64,000 nt of DNA from NCBI GenBank assembly GCA_910574015.1, contig CAJSYQ010000010.1, forward strand, positions 1 through 64,000, given 5' to 3'. Numbering within the stretch: the first letter of the stretch is position 1; every line of letters begins with the position of its first letter. The notes beneath the pieces are model-generated. The model did no database searches and was not told the origin of the DNA. It saw only the letters and a program-made list of their open reading frames with translations. This stretch comes from Eubacteriaceae bacterium (GTDB lineage: Bacteria > Bacillota > Clostridia > Lachnospirales > Lachnospiraceae). Positions 18,220 to 26,888 of this stretch are shown piece after piece. The translations under genes were made by a program, and so were the position numbers.

Positions 18220-18835
18220 ACAGCATTCCGCTGTACAGCGAAGATTCATACGCCGTTCCGATATCGTTTCGGTAGAGATGGGCATAGCTGTATACCTTCT
18301 GCTCCACATATTCCATGGGATTCATGCTCATATGCTCGCATTTATCCGCCAGCTGTTCCATAAAGTTCTGCGGAACCTTTGCCTCTTCCTCCGTCGGGGA
18401 AGTCAGAAACCCTTTTTCATCAATGGAAAATCCCGCCTCGATAAGCTCTCCGGCATTCTTCTCTACCAGATTGCGCAGCTCTCCGCCTGGTCTTGACGGT
18501 TTCCTCGTCTTCTCGCCATACCGGTCGCTCCGGGACAGAAGATCATTAAAAATATCCGTCATCTTCCCCAGATGATCCGGCACATCTGCCTGACGGCCCT
18601 CCAGTGCATCCTCCGCAACCTCTCCGAGTTCCATGGACAACTCCTTTACCTTCAGGGCATAGGACTGTGTGTCATTTGAGAGCTTCACCATAACGAGAGG
18701 TATCGCATTATTGAGACTCAGAATGTTCTTATACTTTGTTTTCAGTTCATGCTTGTTGTGAACGTTTGTCTTCGGGGATACCTTTGGAAGGTATCCGCCC
18801 AAATAAAAATTGTATGCTTCTACCATATTGATCAC
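18203..18835 (-). CDS. Conserved-looking hypothetical protein
   Basis: A 210-residue soluble protein that I do not recognise. It has no signal peptide or membrane helix. The N-terminus (VEAYNFYLGGYLPKVSPKTN) is followed by an apparently helical middle (about 45-100) and a C-terminal region with aromatic residues (MEYVEQKVYSYAHLYRND). AAGGAAGG lies upstream of a GTG start; an ATG three codons later is also possible. A good promoter (18930-18958) serves it as a single gene, with a 95-base leader. It ends overlapping the convergent Gx-transporter gene. Nothing in the context gives a function. Confidence 0.75.
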   Translation of the reverse strand: MINMVEAYNFYLGGYLPKVSPKTNVHNKHELKTKYKNILSLNNAIPLVMVKLSNDTQSYALKVKELSMELGEVAEDALEGRQADVPDHLGKMTDIFNDLLSRSDRYGEKTRKPSRPGGELRNLVEKNAGELIEAGFSIDEKGFLTSPTEEEAKVPQNFMEQLADKCEHMSMNPMEYVEQKVYSYAHLYRNDIGTAYESSLYSGMLFNSYC

Positions 18836-18929
18836 GCGCCTTCCTTGGCCTCCAGTTTACTGGTACACCTTACTCCTATTGTGCCAGCTGTAATAAAATT
18901 GTTATTTATACAGCCAGCTTTACATTTAT

Positions 18930-18958
18930 ATTATAGCGCTTTTCAGGTAGAAGTTCAA
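18930..18958 (-). promoter_or_regulatory. Promoter of the hypothetical gene
   Basis: Minus-strand TTGAAC (18953-18958), 17-base spacer, TATAAT (18930-18935). Confidence 0.75.
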
Positions 18959-18990
18959 GATTTTTTCACAAAAAATTCACAGTTCCGTCT

Positions 18991-19707
18991 CTACCGCAGC
19001 AGAACCATAGGATTCACAGTCTGATCCTTCTCCCGGATCTGGAAATACAGGTTAGCGCCCTCCATCGTATAATATTTCGTTGGATCCGCCACCTTCCCTA
19101 TCACCTGTCCCTCGGAGACCCGGTCGCCCTTCTGTACAGTGATATCCGATAGCTGACCGTAGACCGCGCTGAAGCCGTCCCCGATATCCATGGTCAGTGT
19201 GCGCCCTGTCTCCTCCGAGGTGGTGATCCCGGTGACCTCGCCGTCAGCGCTGGCTTTCACCTCTGTCCCTTTTTTGGCCGCGATGAGCAGGGCGGGATTT
19301 GTCCGGTACTGAGCCAATGTCTTAAAATATACGACCTTATCAGCGCTGTACTCCATCAGGATCTCCCCGTTCACCGGCCAGAGAAGCCCTGTCTCCTGGT
19401 CAAAATGAAGCTTATTCTTAACGGGCTTAACATCTGTCTCCACTGCCTTGGGCGTAGCGGAGGGCTTTGGTTTCTTTGTTGGCTCCACCTCTTTTCGTTT
19501 CACATCCTGGGAGGAAACCTCTTTGGTGTCAGGCTCTTTGGTGGGAGACGGCGTGGGCGTGTTCTCTGCCACAATGGGGCTCTCGTCCCCATTCCCCGTA
19601 TCGCCGTTCATCAGATTCATGCAGATGGCGGCAAATGCCACCAGTGCCACAATGCCGCATGCCAATGATATATAGAATCCCTTTTCCTTATAAAACAATA
19701 CTATCAC
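18991..19707 (-). CDS. SpoIIQ-like membrane protein with a degenerate LytM (M23) domain
   Basis: A 238-residue protein with one N-terminal membrane helix (about 12-34), a Pro/Thr/Lys-rich linker (about 45-95) and a C-terminal LytM-type domain (about 105-238). LytM peptidases carry zinc ligands in an early H-x-D motif and a later HxH. Here the matching positions read MDIGDG, YGQLS and ANLYFQI, so the histidines are missing and the domain is probably a non-enzymatic scaffold, as in SpoIIQ-type engulfment proteins. The start is a GTG with AAGGA upstream, and a 13-bp inverted repeat spans this ribosome-binding site. It follows glgP at 44 bases; no promoter is visible between them. A role in sporulation is inference. 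Confidence 0.8.
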   Translation of the reverse strand: MIVLFYKEKGFYISLACGIVALVAFAAICMNLMNGDTGNGDESPIVAENTPTPSPTKEPDTKEVSSQDVKRKEVEPTKKPKPSATPKAVETDVKPVKNKLHFDQETGLLWPVNGEILMEYSADKVVYFKTLAQYRTNPALLIAAKKGTEVKASADGEVTGITTSEETGRTLTMDIGDGFSAVYGQLSDITVQKGDRVSEGQVIGKVADPTKYYTMEGANLYFQIREKDQTVNPMVLLR

Positions 19708-19736
19708 CTCGTTCCTTCTTGATGGTGATAGTATTG
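19696..19736 (-). repeat. 13-bp perfect inverted repeat over the SpoIIQ-like start codon
   Basis: CAATACTATCACC (minus strand, 19724-19736) pairs perfectly with GGTGATAGTATTG (19696-19708). The loop holds the Shine-Dalgarno AAGGA and the downstream arm contains the GTG start codon. TTTTAT follows the stem, so it may also work as the glgP terminator, which lies 16 bases upstream. Confidence 0.8.
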
Positions 19737-19751
19737 CCTGATTGCCTTATT

Positions 19752-22214
19752 TTATACGGTTACTTTCTCCAGATGCCAGATTTCTTTTGCGTATTCCTCA
19801 ATGGTGCGGTCAGAGGAGAACTTGCCGCATTTTGCTGTCTGCAGCATGGCCATTTTCGCCCATCTGTCCTGATCCCGGTAAGCTTCCTCAACTTTCTTCT
19901 GGGCCTCTGCATAGGAGCGGAAATCTTTCAGAATGAAGTACTGGTCTGCCCGCTCACCGCCGTTTTTCTCCAGAAGTGAATTATACAGTTCACGGAACAG
20001 CTCCAGATTTTCCTGAGAATATGTTCCGTCGATAAGCTGGGTCAGCACAGCCCGGACGTCGGAATCCATGTTGTAGATCTCTCTTGGATCGTACTGGTGA
20101 TTGTGCTCAAAATCAATGACCTCCTGGGATGAGAGTCCGAAGATAAATGCATTTTCCTCTCCCACCTCTTCCACGATCTCTACATTGGCGCCGTCCATGG
20201 TGCCCAGTGTCGGTGCGCCGTTCAGCATAAATTTCATATTTCCCGTTCCGGACGCCTCTTTCGACGCCGTAGAGATCTGTTCGGACACATCGGCTGCGGC
20301 AAAGATCATCTCGGCGTTGGATACACGGTAGTTCTCGATAAACACCACCTTGATCTTTCCCTGGATGGCGGTATCGTTGTTCACCACCTCCGCCACATTG
20401 TTGATCAGCTTGATGATGGCTTTGGCACGGCGGTATCCCGCAGATGCCTTGGCACCAAAGATAAAGGTACGGGGATACATATCCATTTCCGGATTTTTCT
20501 TTAATTCATTATACAGGTACATAATGTGCAGTATATTCAAAAGCTGGCGCTTGTACTCATGCAGACGCTTTACCTGCACGTCAAAGATGGAACGCGGGTC
20601 GATCTCAACGCCGTTATTCTCTTTGATATATTTTGCCAGACGCAGCTTATTCTGATACTTGATGTTCATAAATTCCTGCTGGCATTTTTTGTCATTTACA
20701 TAGATGGAGAGCTTATCAATCTGGGAGAGGTCTGTGATCCACTCATCACCGATCTTATCCGTCACCCAGGCTGCCAGCTTCGGATTGCCGTGAAGCAGGA
20801 AACGGCGCTGTGTAATGCCGTTTGTCTTATTGTTAAATTTCTCCGGCATCATCTGATAGAAATCCTTCAGCTCCTGATTTTTCAGGATCTCTGTGTGAAG
20901 CCTTGCCACGCCGTTTACGGAAAATCCTGCGGCAATGGCAAGATGCGCCATCTTCACCTGTCCATCGTAAATGATGGCCATGCTCTTTACCTTCTCGAAA
21001 TCGCCCGGATAGGTCTCCTGGATCTTTGCCTGGAAACGGCGGTTGATCTCTTCCGTGATCTGATAGATCCGGGGAAGAAGACGCGAGAAGAGTTCAAGAG
21101 GCCATTTCTCCAGCGCTTCCGACATAATCGTATGGTTGGTATAAGCACAGGTTCGGGAAGTGATGTCCCATGCGTCCTCCCAGTCCAGCTCGTATTCATC
21201 CAGAAGGATGCGCATCAGCTCCGGTACAGTTACGGTCGGGTGGGTGTCATTTAACTGGAAGCACACCTTATCCGGCAGGCCGTGAATATCATCGTGCTTT
21301 TCCATATATTTCTGAACGGCCCGCTGTACGCTGGCGGAGACAAAGAAGTACTGCTGTTTCAGACGCAGCTCCTTGCCTGCCATATGGTTATCGTTAGGAT
21401 AAAGTACCTCGCAGATCGTCCTTGCCAGATTCTGCTGCTCCACTGCCTTCTGATAATCCCCTTTGTCAAAGGAGTCCAGATTGAAGGTGTTCATCGCCTC
21501 CGCATCCCAGATCCGCAGAGTATTGACGATCTTATTGCCGTATCCCACCACCGGAAGGTCGTAGGGAACGGCACGGACAGACTGGTAATTTTCCTGCACG
21601 AAACGGTCCCGCCCGGTCTTCTCATCCTTGCGCACTGCCACATAACCGCCGAAGCGCACCTCAACAGCATATTCCGGACGCTTCATCTCAAAAGGATTTC
21701 CCTCCTTCAACCAGTCATCCGGCGCCTCGATCTGATAACCGTTCTCGATCTTCTGCATAAACATTCCGTATTTATAGCGGATGCCGCAGCCATACGCGGG
21801 ATATCCCAGGGTGGACAGGGAATCCAGGAAGCAGGCGGCAAGCCTTCCCAGACCGCCGTTGCCAAGCGCTGCGTCCGGCTCCTGATCCTCCAGCTCATCC
21901 AGATTCACACCCATCTCGTCCAGCACCTCCCGGACTACCTTATCCTGTTTGAGATTGATGATAATATTTCCCATGGCACGGCCCATCAAAAATTCCATGG
22001 ACAGATAATAAACCGTTTTGACATCCTTCTTTTCATACGCCTTGTGCGTCGTCATCCAGTCATCCACCACGATGTCCTTCACCGCATAGGCCACTGCCTG
22101 AAACAGCTGCTGGGAAGTTGCTTCCTCTACCGGCTTGCGGAACAACAGCTTCATATAATTTTCAATGTCCGATCTCAGTTCCTTCTTCTTTTCCTTCTCA
22201 GTTAAAAATGACAT
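19752..22214 (-). CDS. glgP: Glycogen/starch/alpha-glucan phosphorylase
   Basis: An 820-residue GT35 enzyme that releases glucose-1-phosphate from alpha-1,4-glucan with pyridoxal phosphate. The PLP-lysine signature EASGTGNMKFMLNG and the following GTMDGANVEI are intact, as are the N-terminal LGNGGLGRLAACFLDS and the ADVSEQISTAS region. Length is standard. AAGGAG lies upstream of the ATG. It is 23 bases after ileS with no terminator between them, so it may be read partly from the T-box controlled ileS transcript, which would be an unusual coupling. No other glycogen gene is nearby. Confidence 0.97.
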   Translation of the reverse strand: MSFLTEKEKKKELRSDIENYMKLLFRKPVEEATSQQLFQAVAYAVKDIVVDDWMTTHKAYEKKDVKTVYYLSMEFLMGRAMGNIIINLKQDKVVREVLDEMGVNLDELEDQEPDAALGNGGLGRLAACFLDSLSTLGYPAYGCGIRYKYGMFMQKIENGYQIEAPDDWLKEGNPFEMKRPEYAVEVRFGGYVAVRKDEKTGRDRFVQENYQSVRAVPYDLPVVGYGNKIVNTLRIWDAEAMNTFNLDSFDKGDYQKAVEQQNLARTICEVLYPNDNHMAGKELRLKQQYFFVSASVQRAVQKYMEKHDDIHGLPDKVCFQLNDTHPTVTVPELMRILLDEYELDWEDAWDITSRTCAYTNHTIMSEALEKWPLELFSRLLPRIYQITEEINRRFQAKIQETYPGDFEKVKSMAIIYDGQVKMAHLAIAAGFSVNGVARLHTEILKNQELKDFYQMMPEKFNNKTNGITQRRFLLHGNPKLAAWVTDKIGDEWITDLSQIDKLSIYVNDKKCQQEFMNIKYQNKLRLAKYIKENNGVEIDPRSIFDVQVKRLHEYKRQLLNILHIMYLYNELKKNPEMDMYPRTFIFGAKASAGYRRAKAIIKLINNVAEVVNNDTAIQGKIKVVFIENYRVSNAEMIFAAADVSEQISTASKEASGTGNMKFMLNGAPTLGTMDGANVEIVEEVGEENAFIFGLSSQEVIDFEHNHQYDPREIYNMDSDVRAVLTQLIDGTYSQENLELFRELYNSLLEKNGGERADQYFILKDFRSYAEAQKKVEEAYRDQDRWAKMAMLQTAKCGKFSSDRTIEEYAKEIWHLEKVTV

Positions 22215-22237
22215 AATTCATACACTCCTTCGATTTT

Positions 22238-25200
22238 TTATATGGAAACCTTTGTGACACCAAACATAACGCTCTCTCCGTTGATATTCCATGTGGCGGT
22301 ATGCCCCCTCATTTCCCCGAGGAAGATACGGTCCGCCAGAACTTCGGATTTGATCTGCTCGGCATTCCTCATGATAATATCATGGATTTTCTGGTTGGCA
22401 TCCTGATAGAGACGGATATGATCCATCACCTCAAAGTCATTTTCTTTCCGCATGGTCTGGATCTTGCTGATGATCTCCCGGACAAAGCCCTCCTCGATCA
22501 GCTCCTTTGTCAGTTTTGTATCCAGCACTACAGTAATGCCGTGATCGGTCTCACTGACAAAGCCCTCCATCTGGGCTGACTCGACCAGCAGATCCTCCTT
22601 TGTGAGAACCTCATCCACGCCCTCCAGGCAGACCGTGATCTCTCCCTTCTCATTCAGCGTATCCATGGTCTCGTTCCCCGGAAGACCGGCAAGCACCTCC
22701 TTCAAGGCATTGATACGGCTGCCAAACCGGCGCCCCAGAGTCCGGAGCTGCGGTTTAAAGCGATAGGAAGTAAATTCCCTGACGTCATCCGTAAAGATAA
22801 CCTCTTTCACATTCAGCTCATCTTCCATAATCTTCTGGTAAAATTCCGAGAGGGTTCTGTCGGTCCTGACATACAGCTTCGCCACTGGCTGCCTGTTCTT
22901 GATATTCGCCGTATTGCGGCAGGCGCGCCCCAGCACAACGATATCCAGGAGCTCTTTCATTTTCTGCTCCAGATCGGCATCGATCCATTCCGGCACGACA
23001 GCCGGGAAGTCACAGAGATGGATGCTCTCCGGCGCGTCCGTCTCCAGACCGCATACCAGATTCTGGTAAATGCTCTCCGTCATAAAGGGGATCATCGGCG
23101 CAGCCGCTTTGCTTATGGTGACCAGCGCCGTATACAGCGTCATATAGGCATTGATCTTGTCCTGCTCCATCCCCTTTGCCCAGAACCGGTCGCGGCACCG
23201 GCGCACATACCAGTTACTCATATCCTCCACAAACTGCTGCAGCGCTTTTGCCGTCTCAGGGATGCGGTAATTCTCAAGGTTGTCGTCTACTTCCTTCACG
23301 GTGGAATGCAGTCGGGAAAGAAGCCATTTGTCCATTACGGACAGCTTGTCATACTCCAATTTATATTGTGAGGCATCAAATTGGTCAATATTGGCATACA
23401 GTACAAAGAAAGCATAGGTATTCCACAGCGTACCCATAAATTTGCGCTGCCCCTCCGTCACCACCTTGTCATGGAAACGATTGGGGAGCCAGGGAGCGCT
23501 GTTTACATAGAAATACCAGCGTATCGCATCGGCGCCGAATCTGCCCAGCGCCTCCATGGGGTCCACGGCATTTCCCTTGCTCTTACTCATCTTCTGCCCG
23601 TTTTCATCCTGCACTAGTCCAAGTACGATCACGTTCTCATAGGGCGCACGGTTGAACAAAAGTGTGGACTCTGCCAGCAGGGAATAGAACCAGCCCCGGG
23701 TCTGATCCACCGCCTCTGAGATAAACTGCGCGGGAAACTGCGCCTCGAAAAGCTCTTTATTTTCAAAGGGATAGTGGTGCTGGGCAAACGGCATAGCGCC
23801 GGAGTCAAACCAGCAGTCGATCACTTCCGGCACCCGGTGCATCCGCTTCCCGCACTTCGGGCAGGGGATCGTCACCTCATCGATATACGGGCGGTGCAGC
23901 TCAACCCTTGCCGCCTCCGGATCCCCACTCTTCTCTGCCAGCTCGGCACGGCTGCCCACCGATTCCAGATGGCCGCATTCACATTCCCATACATTCAGTG
24001 GAGTTCCCCAATAGCGGTTGCGGGAGATACCCCAGTCCTGGATATTCTCCAGCCAGTCTCCAAAACGCCCCTTTCCGATGGACTCCGGTATCCAGTTAAT
24101 GGTGTTGTTGTTGCGGATCAGGTCTGCCTTCACCTCTGTCATCCGGATAAACCATGACTCTCTGGCATAGTAGATCAGCGGCGTGTCACAGCGCCAGCAG
24201 AAGGGATAATCATGCTCGAATTTCGGCGCCGAGAACAGAAGTCCCTTGGCATCCAGATCCTTCAGTATAAGAGGATCCGCATCCTTCACAAAGACCCCGG
24301 CGTAAGCCGTCTCCTCCGCCATCTCTCCCTTTCCATCTACCAGCTGTACGAAGGGCAGGTCATACCGGCGTCCCACCTGGGCGTCGTCCTCACCAAATGC
24401 CGGGGCGATATGAACGATTCCGGTACCATCCGTCATGGTAACATAGGTATCACAGACAATGTAATATGCCTTTTTGTGCTGCTTCTCACAAATCTCCACC
24501 GCGCAGTCAAACAAGGGCTCATATTCTCTGCCCTCCAGATCGGTTCCCTTATAAGTCTCCAGAACCTCATACGCACTGCCCTCTTCCGCCAGACCACCCA
24601 GCACGGTGTCCAGAAGCTGTTCTGCCATATAATAAGTATACCCGTCTGCTGCCTTTACTTTGCAGTAAGTCTCCTCCGGGTTTACACAGAGGGCGACATT
24701 GCTGGGCAGCGTCCAGGGTGTGGTGGTCCATGCCAGGAAATACGAATCCTCACCCACTACTTTAAAACGGGCAACGGCGGAGCGCTCCTTCACTGCCTTG
24801 TAGCCCTGGGCTACCTCATGGGAGGACAGCGGCGTACCGCATCGCGGGCAGTAGGGCACGATCTTAAACCCTTTGTACAGCAGCTTTTTATCCCAGATCT
24901 GCTTCAATGCCCACCACTCTGATTCAATAAAGTTATCGTCATAGGTCACGTAGGGATCTTCCATGTCCGCCCAAAAACCTACCGCGTCGGAGAATTCCTC
25001 CCACATACCCTTGTATTTCCACACGGACTCCTTGCACTTGGAGATAAAAGGATCCAATCCATATTCCTCGATCTGTTCCTTACCGTCCAGATCAAGAAGC
25101 TTCTCTACCTCCAGCTCCACCGGAAGACCATGGGTATCCCAGCCGGCCTTCCGCGGTACCTGATACCCTTTCATTGTGCGGTAGCGGGGAATCATATCCT

Positions 25201-25393
25201 TGATCACACGGGTCAGCACATGGCCGATATGGGGTTTGCCATTGGCTGTAGGAGGGCCGTCATAGAACATATAAGTAGGGCTGCCCTGGCGCAGTCTGAT
25301 GCTTTTCCCAAAGATGTCATTTTCTCTCCAGAAATTCTCGATTTCTTTCTCGCGCTCAACAAAGTTCATGTCTGCTGATACTTTTTTGTACAT
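22238..25393 (-). CDS. ileS: Isoleucine-tRNA ligase
   Basis: A 1051-residue class I aminoacyl-tRNA synthetase that charges tRNA-Ile. The HIGH motif is at residues 55-58 (GKPHIGHVL), the KMSKS motif reads QKMSKSKGNAVDP, and a CPKCGKR cysteine pair precedes VIDCWFDSGAMPF. The length and the C-terminal region (DHGITVVLDTKLTKELIEEG and HIRLYQ) fit the longer type-2 bacterial/eukaryotic-like IleRS clade, members of which tend to be insensitive to mupirocin; that is a family inference. GGAGAATGAG precedes the ATG. Expression is controlled by the T-box leader upstream. Confidence 0.97.
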   Translation of the reverse strand: MYKKVSADMNFVEREKEIENFWRENDIFGKSIRLRQGSPTYMFYDGPPTANGKPHIGHVLTRVIKDMIPRYRTMKGYQVPRKAGWDTHGLPVELEVEKLLDLDGKEQIEEYGLDPFISKCKESVWKYKGMWEEFSDAVGFWADMEDPYVTYDDNFIESEWWALKQIWDKKLLYKGFKIVPYCPRCGTPLSSHEVAQGYKAVKERSAVARFKVVGEDSYFLAWTTTPWTLPSNVALCVNPEETYCKVKAADGYTYYMAEQLLDTVLGGLAEEGSAYEVLETYKGTDLEGREYEPLFDCAVEICEKQHKKAYYIVCDTYVTMTDGTGIVHIAPAFGEDDAQVGRRYDLPFVQLVDGKGEMAEETAYAGVFVKDADPLILKDLDAKGLLFSAPKFEHDYPFCWRCDTPLIYYARESWFIRMTEVKADLIRNNNTINWIPESIGKGRFGDWLENIQDWGISRNRYWGTPLNVWECECGHLESVGSRAELAEKSGDPEAARVELHRPYIDEVTIPCPKCGKRMHRVPEVIDCWFDSGAMPFAQHHYPFENKELFEAQFPAQFISEAVDQTRGWFYSLLAESTLLFNRAPYENVIVLGLVQDENGQKMSKSKGNAVDPMEALGRFGADAIRWYFYVNSAPWLPNRFHDKVVTEGQRKFMGTLWNTYAFFVLYANIDQFDASQYKLEYDKLSVMDKWLLSRLHSTVKEVDDNLENYRIPETAKALQQFVEDMSNWYVRRCRDRFWAKGMEQDKINAYMTLYTALVTISKAAAPMIPFMTESIYQNLVCGLETDAPESIHLCDFPAVVPEWIDADLEQKMKELLDIVVLGRACRNTANIKNRQPVAKLYVRTDRTLSEFYQKIMEDELNVKEVIFTDDVREFTSYRFKPQLRTLGRRFGSRINALKEVLAGLPGNETMDTLNEKGEITVCLEGVDEVLTKEDLLVESAQMEGFVSETDHGITVVLDTKLTKELIEEGFVREIISKIQTMRKENDFEVMDHIRLYQDANQKIHDIIMRNAEQIKSEVLADRIFLGEMRGHTATWNINGESVMFGVTKVSI

Positions 25394-25467
25394 CTCTCAT
25401 TCTCCATTTCTGCGCAGCTCCCTGCGCACTGTTGATTCAGGCGGTGCAACGGGAATGTTTCCCTCAA

Positions 25468-25740
25468 ACAAAAAAGGCGCCCATCTCAAACGAGGATGAG
25501 AGCCATAATGCTTTCATTTATACCACCTGTCTGTATCCATGCTCTTCTAAGTATAACATGTATCCTTCTAACGGGGGATTCCGGCGCGGCCTACTGTCAG
25601 CTCCGTTTCAGCCTTGCAACTCCAGAGTGATCTTCACCAAAGCCTACTGGCACCGGGTTCACACTTTCCCCGGCTCACTGCGGCACTTCAGCTGTGGGTA
25701 CTCTCTCCTTCAGCGTCTTTCATACAAAGATTTACAAATC
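25468..25740 (-). promoter_or_regulatory. T-box riboswitch (isoleucine) of ileS
   Basis: The 273-base leader has the T-box layout on the minus strand. A GAGAGAGTA-type stem I base is followed by a specifier region GGTGAAGATCACTCTGGAG with AUC, an Ile codon. The T-box core GGTGGTAT (25520-25527) offers UGGU to pair with the uncharged ACCA end. Last comes a terminator hairpin GGCTCTCATCCTC / GAGATGGGCGCC with TTTTTT (about 25470-25503). Uncharged tRNA-Ile would favour readthrough. Confidence 0.88.
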
Positions 25741-25746
25741 CCCTTT

Positions 25747-25775
25747 ATCATAGACAAAAAGAGGCGGCTTGTCAA
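25747..25775 (-). promoter_or_regulatory. ileS promoter
   Basis: Minus-strand TTGACA (25770-25775), 17-base spacer, TATGAT (25747-25752), immediately before the T-box leader. Confidence 0.85.
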
Positions 25776-25845
25776 GAGGGGAACCGCACCTTTTTCATGA
25801 TTTTTCTGTCTGCGGCTGCCGCCCCCCTGCCCGCCGGGTCAAAAA

Positions 25846-26886
25846 TTATTCCAGGATGATCCGAACCCTCTCTTCTCCCTCCATGCCCTCCCGGAACCGG
25901 TACCACCGGCCGCTGCCGATCGTTCCCTCTTTTCCGTTCTTTTCTTCCAAATCCGTCAGAAAACGCTCCGCCTCCCAGGCATCCCCGGCAAACCATGTGA
26001 GAAGTCCTGTGAGATCCCGTCTCTCCTCTTCATTAAACAGAAGGCTCCCGTTGCGGAAGGAGTCCTGCCGGAGCCCAATCTCTGCCTGCAGCACGCGGCC
26101 CTCCTTAAAAAACAGTTCCACATCCTTTGAATAGCTGCTCCCCGCGGGATCATCCCCGCCCTGGAAGGCAATAAATTCCAGTTCTCCCCCGCATACAATC
26201 CGGCTGACCATAAATGCATCCCGCATCTGGTTCTCCAGCAGTTCCCCATATCTCTCCGGATAGACCAGGCTGTCCGTATTCAATTCCAGATATACGGAAT
26301 ATTCTTTTCTATCCGTATCATAGGAAAAAGTAAACCCCACCCCGCCCAGTACCTGTTGGCTATAATATTCCATATCGGCATCCGGCAGCTCCACCGGTCC
26401 AAACCCGATGCGGGATAAGCCCTGTATTACCTCCGGCATCTGATCCCCGCTGACATAGAAGGATCCCTCCAGAAGCTCCCCCTCCCCCCGAAATACCTTT
26501 TTCTCTGTCTCTATATCGGTTTTCCAGGTCCTGAGCCCGGAAAGGTCTCCCTCCGCGTCGTCCTCATCCTCTTCCCCTGCATCAGAAATGTCCGACTTGG
26601 AAAAGGCGCTCTCCAGCAGCCGAATCGTCCCTGCCGCCGCTTTCTTCTCCAGAAATTCCACTAAGCTGTCGATTTTCTGTTCCCTATCTGCAGAGATCAC
26701 CGCAGGTTCCCACTGCCCCTCGCTGCGGCGGACTGCCCGTTGAAAGGCCGCCTTGTCCTCCGCACTTCCGGCAAAGCCTGCAGAACGTGCCACCCTCCGG
26801 CACTCATCCGCTACGGCGTCTGGAATGCCGCATCCCGTCAGCAGCATTGTCGCGCACAACGCCGCCATCCATATTTTCTTCTTCAT
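25846..26886 (-). CDS. Lipoprotein of unknown function in a YtrA-type ABC operon
   Basis: A 346-residue exported lipoprotein. The signal peptide MKKKIWMAALCATMLLTGC ends in an LTGC lipobox. The mature part has no family I recognise; it holds an acidic stretch (AGEEDEDDAEGD) and a beta-rich middle (VGFTFSYDTDRKEYSVYLEL). The start MKKKIW was chosen because AAGGGGG lies seven bases upstream; an ATG two codons earlier overlaps the permease stop codon as ATGA and is possible. It is the last gene of gntR-ATPase-permease-lipoprotein, so it probably works with that transporter, for example as an external sensor or partner. Direct function is unknown. Confidence 0.8.
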   Translation of the reverse strand: MKKKIWMAALCATMLLTGCGIPDAVADECRRVARSAGFAGSAEDKAAFQRAVRRSEGQWEPAVISADREQKIDSLVEFLEKKAAAGTIRLLESAFSKSDISDAGEEDEDDAEGDLSGLRTWKTDIETEKKVFRGEGELLEGSFYVSGDQMPEVIQGLSRIGFGPVELPDADMEYYSQQVLGGVGFTFSYDTDRKEYSVYLELNTDSLVYPERYGELLENQMRDAFMVSRIVCGGELEFIAFQGGDDPAGSSYSKDVELFFKEGRVLQAEIGLRQDSFRNGSLLFNEEERRDLTGLLTWFAGDAWEAERFLTDLEEKNGKEGTIGSGRWYRFREGMEGEERVRIILE

Positions 26887-26888
26887 AG

